A stretch of DNA of 64,000 nt from positions 137,812,761-137,876,760 of the forward strand of contig CM035412.1 in assembly GCA_020310875.1 (NCBI GenBank). Direction: 5' to 3'. The position numbers and the translations under genes were made by a program. Within the stretch, counting starts at the first letter, position 1. Each line of letters starts with the position of its first letter. A model generated the notes under the pieces. That model had not been told where the DNA came from. It saw nothing but the letters and a program-made list of their open reading frames with translations, and did not search any database. This document shows, piece by piece, positions 54,761-64,000 of the stretch. This DNA is from Ceratopteris richardii. Its lineage: Eukaryota > Streptophyta > Polypodiopsida > Polypodiales > Pteridaceae.

Positions 54761-55768
54761 TACAAGGTTATAATAGGAAATGCACATCGATGAATCCTCT
54801 AGTGCTTTTATAAGGCTTATCATACATCAAAAAATGTTTTACTAATAAGGAATAACTTTGAAAAAAGTTGATGAACCTTCAAGGTCCATTTCCCACTTTA
54901 TATCTCTTTTTTGATTTCCCTTTGCTTTTGTTTGATGTTCTATGCAACATTAGGATGATAGACCCTTGTGGTATCTGCCACGGGTGTGAGTTGTTGTTAT
55001 TACAATGAGAGAGGTTCCTTAGGAACCTTATGTAGGTGACCTTTCAATTGATGATTTTCGATCATTAAATGTGCGTTCACACCATTATGTTTGGAGGTTT
55101 CCAAAGATGATTAGAAATCAATGTCATTATATTGCCTAGTATTGACTACACTTGCTTTTTCTTGCAACTTCTCTTCCACTTTCTTCTTTGATTACCTTCT
55201 ACCTATTTAGGTTCCTCACCATGCTTGTCCTTTATAATCTTCATTATTTCAAGATTATTTGAGTTATCCATGTGAGGATTTAAGCATAAAACATAATTGC
55301 ATCTTTGTTCTTAAAAATCTAATAGTAGGCAACAACACGTTGTTTTCTATTGCTTAGTCCAAAGTGATGGATGTACTAGGGGTGCAATGCATGGGATTGC
55401 TCAATAGCATGCCTCATGCATGGCCCCATAAAGCAGCCTTGTGCATGCATGCTTTGGAATGTTTTGAAATAATTATGGTACAATGAGGTGGTGTCTTGAT
55501 CATGTTGATCAATGGCATGTTAATGGTCTAGTTTAACAAAAATAAAATTCCGGACTTGATAGAGTTAGTATCGAGCCTTCATATAGTTGGATGACAAGAA
55601 CTTCTTTTTCCTTACCTCTCATTTGACTATTTGTGGAATATTTTCCTACTGTTTATAGAATGCCTTCTAGATGTGTAGATAATACCATTGCACTTTGTTG
55701 TTGATGTGTTAAAACCCACGGTTAAAGAGGTAGTATTTGATGTTCAGAGGCTCAAAAATCAATTACTA
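54761..55768. other. No feature recognised
   Basis: AT-rich sequence with no supported coding frame, LTR or repeat. It may be further copia F decay. GCATGC-rich bits occur near 55390-55460. Confidence 0.4.
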
Positions 55769-57150
55769 CTTTTTTTTGTTTTTTTATTTTTTTGTTTTTT
55801 TGTTTTTTTGTTTTTTTGTTGTTTTGTTTTTTTGTTGTTTTGTTTTTTTGTTTTTTTTTTTGTTTTTTTGTTTTTTGTTTTTTTTATTTTTTTGTTTTTT
55901 TGCTTTTTTGTTTTTTTGTTTTTTTGTTTTTTTGTTTTTTTGTTTTTTTGTTTTTTTGTTTTTTTGTTTTTTGTTTTTTTGTTTTTTTGTTTTTTTGTTT
56001 TTTTGTTTTTTTGTTTTTTTGTTTTTTTGTTTTTTTGTTTTTTTTTTTTGTTGTTTTGTTTTTTTGTTTTTTTGTTTTTTTGTTTTTTTGTTTTTTTGTT
56101 TTTTTGTTTTTTTGTTTTTTTGTTTTTTTGTTTTTTTGTTTTTTTGTTTTTTTGTTTTTTTGTTTTTTTGTTTTTTTGTTTTTTTGTTTTTTTGTTTTTT
56201 TGTTTTTTTGTTTTTTTGTTTTTTTGTTTTTTTGTTTTTTTGTTTTTTTGTTTTTTTGTTTTTTTGTTTTTTTGTTTTTTTGTTTTTTTGTTTTTTTGTT
56301 TTTTTGTTTTTTTGTTTTTTTGTTTTTTTGTTTTTTTGTTTTTTTGTTTTTTTGTTTTTTTGTTTTTTTGTTTTTTTGTTTTTTTGTTTTTTTGTTTTTT
56401 GTTTTTTGTTTTTTTGTTTTTTTGTTTTTTGTTTTTTGTTTTTTGTTATTTTGTTTTTTTGTTATTTTGTTTTTTTGTTATTTTGTTATTTTGTTATTTT
56501 GTTTTTTTGTTATTTTGTTATTTTGTTATTTTGTTATTTTGTTATTTTGTTTTTTTGTTATTTTGTTATTTTGTTATTTTGTTTTTTTGTTTTTTTGTTT
56601 TTTTGTTTTTTTGTTTTTTTGTTTTTTTGTTTTTTTGTTTTTTTGTTTTTTTGTTTTTTTGTTTTTTTGTTTTTTTGTTTTTTTGTTTTTTTGTTTTTTT
56701 GTTTTTTGTTTTTTTGTTTTTTTGTTTTTTTGTTTTTTTGTTTTTTTGTTTTTTTGTTTTTTTGTTTTTTTGTTTTTTTGTTTTTTTGTTTTTTTGTTTT
56801 TTTGTTTTTTTGTTTTTTTGTTTTTTTGTTTTTTTGTTTTTTGTTTTTTTGTTTTTTTGTTTTTTTGTTTTTTTGTTTTTTTGTTTTTTTGTTTTTTTGT
56901 TTTTTTTGTTTTTTTGTTTTTTGTTTTTTGTTTTTTTGTTTTTTTGTTTTTTTGTTTTTTTGTTTTTTTGTTTTTTTGTTTTTTTGTTTTTTGTTTTTTT
57001 GTTTTTTTGTTTTTTTGTTTTTTTGTTTTTTTGTTTTTTTGTTTTTTTGTTTTTTGTTTTTTGTTTTTTGTTTTTTTGTTTTTTTGTTTTTTTGTTTTTT
57101 TGTTTTTTTTGTTTTTTTGTTTTTTTGTTTTTTTGTTTTTTTGTTTTTTT
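55769..57150 (+). repeat. (T7G)n octanucleotide array, about 1.4 kb
   Basis: Almost uninterrupted G-T7 units on the plus strand (C-A7 on the minus). Sporadic T6G and longer-T units occur, and an inner block at about 56440-56580 is dominated by GTTATTTT. The unit is 8 bp, not a multiple of three, and contains no stop in any frame, so three overlapping plus-strand frames of 458-494 codons (Phe/Val/Leu/Cys only) and a minus-strand Lys/Gln/Asn/Thr frame stay open. These are not genes. The length may be affected by assembly. Confidence 0.95.
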
Positions 57151-57440
57151 GTGTTTTCTCTTGATTGATTGATCAATTTACGTTCTTCCTTTTTTCCATT
57201 TTTTTTCTTTTTTAATGTCACACTATACACAATTGATTTGGTGATAAAACAATAAATAGAACAAATAGAAAATTAAAAGAATAAAAATGGTCATTTACAT
57301 GGTGTTAGGATCTCTTCCATCCTAAAGTATGTGCTAATCTATAATTGATGAACTATTAGTGCCTAGATGCATGGGCTTGGGAAGTGGTCCTATATATGCA
57401 TACACTAGGTGTATAAGAATATATGCGTGCATTAGGAGGG
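57151..57440. other. Flank of the array, nothing recognised
   Basis: T-rich then mixed sequence; no frame or motif. Confidence 0.4.
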
Positions 57441-57854
57441 TTACATGTCATTGGATAGTAGTGTTTGAAGAATTGTTAGGACTCCACATACAATTTCCTT
57501 GTGTTGATCCACGTATGGGATGGAAATGGAGAGCTTGAGGTTGAGAAGAATGTTGAGGCCCTTGAATTGGTTGGTTTGGTCATGAGCTCTATCAAGGCAG
57601 AGTGTTGTTTGGTTTGATCTTGTAGATATGGGAGAAACTTGATTTCTGATTTTAGGTATGATATGTTCAATCGATTTAGCCTTATTACTCATAGCATTAT
57701 GAAATTGGTTGGTAGGATGAATTAGCTTGATTTGAAACTCTATAGTATCCTTAATTATCCATTTCCAATGGTTGGATTTATAGCCTTCAATAATAACCCA
57801 TATATAAATGGATCCAACATATGCACGGTTCCTTTGATGAGAGGACTTTCTCAT
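57441..57854 (-). pseudogene. Unrecognised 137-codon open stretch in G3
   Basis: Contains KWIIKDTIEFQIKLIHPTN and NKAKSIEHIIPKIRNQ. I do not recognise it. Its distance from the G3 protease-2 domain would place it near the pol tail or the start of the third frame, but no convincing alignment to G1 or G2 was found. Confidence 0.3.
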
Positions 57855-58349
57855 ATTTTTGGGTGATCCTAGAGTTACTTGAAGACTAAGATATTGGTTG
57901 TGGTTATTTATGCTGAAGTTTGTCCACCCAAACTTGTTGAGTTGAGAAACCTCAATATTTTGTCATTGATCCTTATTCCCTTAAGATGATTGATAAGAGT
58001 AATTTGATTTGAGCCTCACCAATCAAGAAGATATTGCCTCACTTTTTCAATAAGAAGATGTAATGGAAGGTTCATTAGAAGGAATAACAAGCTCATTTGC
58101 CTCTTGATAGGAATACATGATAATCAGGTCCTCTAATTGGTTAGTGGGTTGGGTGGATGATGAATATGAAGATGAAGACTCATTTGATGATTATTTAGCT
58201 AGCATATCTTCCTAGAACTCATGCAGCTTACAAGGATACTCTAATTGTACCTCAATATGTTTTTGAGTACTTGCTTTATTCTATAAGAAGCTAAAGATCT
58301 CTTGAACTTGAATGACTATTAATAATGCACCGTGCTAAATGTTTACATT
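57855..58349. other. G3 decayed region, nothing recognised
   Basis: Probably the pol tail after the second protease-like domain, from its position. No readable block. Confidence 0.35.
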
Positions 58350-58650
58350 ACAGAGTACTTGTAGAGACAATCTTGGCCTAATATGATGTCTCCTGGAAAA
58401 TCATTATCATTACAAATAAAAAAACACATTCGTACTCAAGTTTCCTATGTGAATTGGAATAAAAATTTCACCAAAAAATTTGGATTAATAGCCTCCCATT
58501 CATATAATGTATGCATGCACTAGCTTGATTTCTACTCTTAGCTTGTTTCACTCTTGTTATCGGAATACTATTTAATTCTAATCTTATATCTATGAGTGAA
58601 TCTAATAGCAGAAAATCATCATGACCAATTCCTACCTTGAAATAAGGTCT
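58350..58650 (-). pseudogene. G3 second retropepsin-like domain
   Basis: The minus strand reads FLLLDSLIDIR near 58600-58620 (place of LIDSGA) and DIILGQDCLYKY near 58350-58385 (place of LVLGQDWIYD in G2). It is therefore the third example in the window of this domain following integrase. Confidence 0.55.
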
Positions 58651-58899
58651 CCTATCTATAAAGGGTTTTCTTTGATCATGTCATACCTAATAGTTAGCCA
58701 TAAGATTTGGTTGGTCATAGTGGCTATGTCCTTCAATAACTTGCTAGTCTTTTCCAATTTTGTCTCTTCCTTATTCTTTCAAGTGCTTGTATTCTAGGCT
58801 ATTCTATTTCCTTTACTTTTGACTCCTTTCTATTTTTTTCTTGACTTATATGTTCCAACATTTTTTCCATTATAGATTCTTGATATAGCTTTAGTCAAC

Positions 58900-60377
<1,478 letters not shown>

Positions 60378-60510
60378 TGTTCTAGAATTGGGTAACTTTG
60401 TCTTCCATTTGGTTTCATGGGCTTGCTAAATGAGTGTTTGTCTCTCATCATCATCTATGTATCTCTCAATAGAAATCAATTATAGTCTTGATAATACAAA
60501 CTTACAATTT

Positions 60511-60696
60511 TTATCTCATACTTACTTCTTTAATGTCGTCTTCTTGTTTGTTATTGATCTTACAAAATTGTCTATATGGAAATATAAACACCCTTCTTTC
60601 TACCCACTTAGGAATTATGTTCAAATCGAACAAATATGCATTTGGTAGATCATCCATGTATCCTTGGGGAGGTTCTTCATGAGTTGGTTTTGACAA
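60511..60696 (-). pseudogene. G3 RNase H to H2C2 linker
   Basis: The minus strand reads KPTHEEPPQGYMDDLPNAYLF and IIPKWVE, matching GEAPQVVLDDLPDAYLF and VVPQWAK of G2 pol residues 331-356. Confidence 0.7.
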
Positions 60697-61086
60697 GTGG
60701 TTTGCTCTTACATGGGCATTTCATTTTTGTACAATCACTTTAAAGTCAAACTTCATGAGGGATAAAAACAATCTTAATAGTATACTTGTGTTACAAGAGT
60801 TTGTTTACCAAGTACAACAAGGCTTGATAACCTATGAAAATTATAAATTTATTAGCTAGGAGGTAATGTTAAAATTTTTTACTATATAAAGCATACCTAA
60901 GCCTTCTCATTCTATCATGGAGTAATTTCTTCTACTATGATTAAATTGCCTATTGACATAAGCAATAGTAAAATCTATTTTGCCTTCATCTGTTCATTGT
61001 GCAAATACACATTTGATTGCATAGTTGGATGTGTCCACATGATCACGGAATGAATTAGTGTAATCCAACAATTTTAATATGGGATT
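60697..61086 (-). pseudogene. G3 RNase H, degraded
   Basis: Occupies the RNase H position between the two readable pieces. KVDFTIAYVNRQFN-like and KHFLLANKFI-like blocks can be picked out in broken frames (near 60960 and 60850). Confidence 0.45.
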
Positions 61087-61359
61087 TTAGCTCATTAGCT
61101 TCTTAAAGTCCTTGAATTCTTTCTTACAATACTTTCTCCATTCAAAATGTTTTAAGAATCCAAATAATGGATTAGGGATGATTACATACATATATGTGAA
61201 TCTCAAATAATAGCCACAATAGCCCATAAATACTTGCACTTTTTTGACATTCTTTGATCTTGGCAGATCTAAGATTTCTTTAATCTTATCTTCACCCATG
61301 GAAATTCCATTCCTAATGACTATGTCCCAAGATTTTTCCTTGACGCCCCATAAATACAC
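61087..61359 (-). pseudogene. G3 RT connection region
   Basis: IVIRNGISMGEDKIKEILDLP, KKVQVFMGYCGYYLRF and GFLKHFEW match HIVSKNGISTDEEKVRAIAELP, KEVQAFMGHCGYYSRF and GLLTNFEW of G2 pol. Confidence 0.8.
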
Positions 61360-61569
61360 ATTTTTTTAAGGATTCAAACACACTCTACATTGTTAGCATT
61401 TGTCAATTTGTTTCGCAACTCTTGTATATGTAGGTATCTTTGTTCTAAGCATGTTTAATACAAATCATCTATACAATAACTATTCAAACACAAGACCGAG
61501 TTATCATTCTTGACTTCTTCTTCTTGCACCTTCTTTTTCGATGAGCATTATGTTGATATAAAAAGGTAG
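61360..61569. other. Boundary between G3 relic and copia E
   Basis: G3 RT palm remnants on the minus strand with no readable YVDD. It ends where the copia E LTR begins. Confidence 0.4.
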
Positions 61570-61779
61570 TGATGTGTGTGATCACACTAGGACCGCTGTG
61601 GCACTTTTTTCCCTCTTTAGGAGGTTTTTTCCCCCGGCTTGTATATATGCCTATTGCCCTAATGGGCTACTTATCTTTGTACATTCTCTAGTAATACTTT
61701 CAATATTGTGTGTTGTGCTCCAAGCTTCTTCTCCTTCCTTGTGCTGTTCGCGTGCTTCCGCAGACGTCTATCTCCAACA
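61570..61779 (+). repeat. Copia E 5' LTR
   Basis: TGATGTGTGTGATC to CTCCAACA, 210 bp. It defines the family LTR shared with 14036-14245 and 28949-29160. Confidence 0.93.
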
Positions 61780-61781
61780 AT

Positions 61782-61796
61782 TGGTATCAGAGCAGG
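61782..61796 (+). other. Copia E primer-binding site
   Basis: TGGTATCAGAGCAGG, identical over 12 bases to the initiator Met-tRNA site. Confidence 0.92.
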
Positions 61797-62133
61797 TCGT
61801 CGCTTCATCTAGGCGTCGTGGACACTCCTCCGTTTGCAGTCTCAGAATCGCATGAGTTTTGGTGAGCATACTCAGTGTGTTTTCAAGATCAAAATAGCTT
61901 CGCTATGTGGTGCCGAAATCGCCATCTGAGCTCATTTCGGCCTCCAAACGCACTATTGCAATGCTTGTGCAGGCTATTTCGTCTTTTTGTGCCAAAGGTA
62001 TATACTAGTTTCTGTTCGCCATTTTAAGCGTCTCGAAGTCTGCTATAGGTCTATCAAAACTCGTCTGGGAAGTTCCGTTCAACTTTTTGAGATACAGTCG
62101 ATTTTCTGCATCAAGGTATTTTAGTCACCGGCC

Positions 62134-62967
62134 ATGGCTGAAAGCAGTGATGTATTTCGTATGTTGGCTGTTGAGGATAAGTTGGATGGTACCAACTACC
62201 CGTTGTGGGCTTATGTGATGCGACATGTATTGGTTGCAAAAGGACTATGGAACATTGTGCAGGGTGTTGAAAAACGTCCTATCACACCTGCAACTATTAC
62301 AATAAAAGGTACAAAAGCTGATGCAGAAGGTGTTGAAGATGATGATATTCTGCATATTCCTGTTGGTACTACGGTTCCTACTGCACCTACTGCAGAGTAG
62401 ATTTGTTGGGATGGCAGAGATGCCCAGGCACATGCATTGATAGCTTTCTCGGTCAAACGTGCCATTATTCCTCATGTACGCTCTTGTAGAACAGCTAAGG
62501 ATGCTTGGGATACACTTACCACATTGTACCAAGCTAGGAATGAGGCTCGTGTTGCTTACCTCCGAAAACAGTTGGAGAGTGAGCACATGAATGAAGGTGA
62601 TTCTATGGACAATTTGCTAACGAAGATCAAAGACTTGAAGGAACAATTGATTTTTGCTGATGAGGTTATACCAAATAGCTCACTTGTGCAGACCATTCTG
62701 AATGGTCTTCCTGATTCATATCAGAGTTTTGCTTCTACTCTTCGATTGATGATGAAAGGCAATCCAAATGCCTTATCATTTGAGGAGTTAGTCTCTGTTC
62801 TATTGCAGGAAGATCAGTCCAGGCAGAACAGGTCCATTATGCGAGTTGCAGATCAAGCTTTCCTGGCTAGTCAGAAGGGCAAAGGCAAATGGAGCTCTTC
62901 AACTAGTAAGCAGAAATCTGCTAATTCTGCATATTCAAAGAAGGAAGATAAAGATGAGAAGAAATAA
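62134..62967 (+). pseudogene. Copia E Gag
   Basis: ATG at 62134 (context GGCCATGG) begins MAESSDVFRMLAVEDKLDGT. NYPLWAYVMRHVLVAKGLWNIV is the conserved copia Gag N-terminus. A TAG at 62398 (from CAG by comparison with the surrounding text) interrupts the frame, which continues RDAQAHALIAFSVKRAIIPHV, TLYQARNEARVAYLRKQLE and LVQTILNGLPDSYQSFASTL. It ends at TAA 62965-62967 in a Lys-rich stretch just before the knuckle. Confidence 0.88.
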
Positions 62968-63471
62968 AAAAAGCAGAAATTATTTTGTAAGTACTATAAA
63001 GGGAATGATCATATCATAAAAAACTATCCAAAACTGGCTGCTAAAGAGGCAAAGAAGAAAGAGGTTGGAATGGTTGTTGTAGAGGCCTCTACACCAAAAA
63101 CGGAGTCTGCTAATCTTGTGCAGGAAGAAGAATGGGTGTTTACTAATGTTTGCAGTTTTGACCCATCTTCTCATGATCAGTGCATGTCTGCAGTAGACTC
63201 AGATGTTTGGTATTTTGATAGTGGGGCAACCAAACATATTACCTCGCAGCGCAGTTTCTTCTCTTCACTTGAGCCTGTCCCTATAGGGAATACTGTTACA
63301 TGTGCCAACAACTCCTCTTATCCTGTTATGGGAGTTGGTAAGATCATTTTGACTACTGCTGATGGTAGTTCTTTCACTTTGTCAGATGCTTTATTTGTGC
63401 CAGGGATCAAGAAGAACCTGTTATCAGTTTCTGCATTAAGCCAAGATTGGCTTGGTTTTGAAATTTGTTGA
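62968..63471 (+). pseudogene. Copia E zinc knuckle and protease
   Basis: The knuckle reads CKYYKGNDHIIKNYP. The second and fourth Cys are Tyr, and the fourth is also Tyr in copia A. Protease: WYFDSGATKHITSQ with intact Asp-Ser-Gly and FVPGIKKNLLSVSALS. A frame change near 63455 separates it from KFVDDRCTIHDLSNGN. Confidence 0.85.
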
Positions 63472-64000
63472 TGACAGGTGTACAATTCATGATCTGTCAA
63501 ATGGCAATGTGATTATTGCTTCTGGCATTTTATGTCGTGGGCTATATAAGCTCATAGACTATGAAAGATCAGTAAATGATTTGGCATGTGCAGTAAATGA
63601 TTCTCAGGCTACGTCAGATGCAAAGCTTTGGCATGCATGCTTTGGTCATCTGAATTTTGCTAGTTTGCTATGCCTATAGAAATTTGAAATGGTGTCCTCT
63701 TTGCCCAAACTTGAGGCACCTGGAAAACATGTTTGTGAAGGCTGTATTTTGGGCAAAATACAGCGCTCGTCCTTTCCAAAAGATGGTTCAGTTTGGGCTA
63801 CTCAGAAATTGCAGCTTGTACGTAGTGATGTCCGTGGTCCTATGCAGACACCTTCTTTTGGGAATTATCTTTACTTCGTGACTTTCATCGATGATTTTTC
63901 CAGGCATGCATGGGTATATCCATTGAAGGCAAAGTCTGAAGTCACGTGCTTCAAATAGTTTTTGGTTTTGGCTGAAAATCTGTCAGCATGTAAAATGGGC
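63472..64000 (+). pseudogene. Copia E integrase, N-terminal part
   Basis: Zinc finger HACFGHLNFASLLCL, TAG at 63678, then KHVCEGCILGKIQRSSF. The core starts VRSDVRGPMQTPSFGNYLYF (usual HSDVxGP, with the first Asp) and FIDDFSRHAWVYPLKAKSE. Another TAG near 63957 (FK-stop-FLVLAE) follows before the window ends. Confidence 0.88.

Larger units (their letters stand above)
61570..64000 (+). mobile_element. Copia E: A-family Ty1/copia element, runs off the right edge
   Basis: 210-bp 5' LTR, Met-tRNA primer site, Gag, protease and integrase start; the rest lies beyond the window. It is better preserved than copia A but has stops at 62398, 62967 and 63678 and a frame change near 63455. Confidence 0.92.

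Noticed and set aside
55688-57172. Three overlapping 458-494-codon plus-strand frames and a 218-codon minus-strand frame
   Set aside because: They are translations of the (T7G)n array, which has no stop codon in any frame. The compositions (Phe/Val/Leu/Cys or Lys/Gln/Asn/Thr) are forced by the repeat.

Overview
The window is plant nuclear DNA made almost entirely of LTR retrotransposons and their relics. I find no host gene, no tRNA or rRNA gene, no bacterial or organellar sequence and no CRISPR array. The plant signs are Ty1/copia and Ty3/gypsy polyproteins of plant type, primer-binding sites matching initiator-Met tRNA (copia) and tRNA-Asp (gypsy), and clean 5-bp target-site duplications. 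The density and depth of nesting suggest a large land-plant genome. A fern or other non-flowering lineage is possible, but the sequence does not decide it. Element names (G1-G3 gypsy, A-F and H copia) are my own labels.

Layout. 1-14.03 kb: G1, a decayed minus-strand gypsy element whose 3' end lies off the left edge. 14.04-24.0 kb: copia A, split by the complete copia element B (16276-22543, duplication CTTGT). 24.0-24.47 kb: unassigned, with a tRNA-like pol III motif pair. 24.47-27.37 kb: copia C, with a 5' LTR but cut off in integrase. 27.37-48.02 kb: copia D, which lacks its 5' part and is interrupted by an antisense copia fragment (28949-29699), by the complete 16.8-kb gypsy element G2 (30006-46828, duplication GATGT) and by a small poly(T)-headed insert. 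48.02-54.76 kb: copia relic F interrupted by copia H. 55.77-57.15 kb: a (T7G)n octanucleotide array of about 1.4 kb. 57.4-61.4 kb: gypsy relic G3 on the minus strand, containing an (AT)49 microsatellite. 61570 to the end: copia E, of the same family as A, running off the right edge.

The most interesting object is G2, with its relatives G1 and G3. The lineage has an Asp-tRNA primer site, a roughly 2-kb leader with a CpG-containing short-motif array, and gag-pro-pol in one frame. Its zinc knuckles are one residue short (CX2CX3HX4C). A first retropepsin lies before reverse transcriptase, two H2C2 zinc modules with identical spacing lie before the integrase core, and a second retropepsin-like domain lies after integrase. 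G2 and G1 then carry a long third open reading frame of about 1,300 codons, Pro-rich and coiled-coil, in the env position of Athila-type elements. G2's two LTRs are the same length (694 bp) and differ at only about eight places by eye, yet the coding frames carry several in-frame stops. It is therefore a young insertion that is probably unable to move by itself.

Within each element the expected parts are present in order: LTR promoter, primer site, Gag, protease, integrase/RT/RNase H in copia or RT/RNase H/integrase in gypsy, polypurine tract and LTR. Because nearly every copy is broken, the coding features below are mostly pseudogenes.
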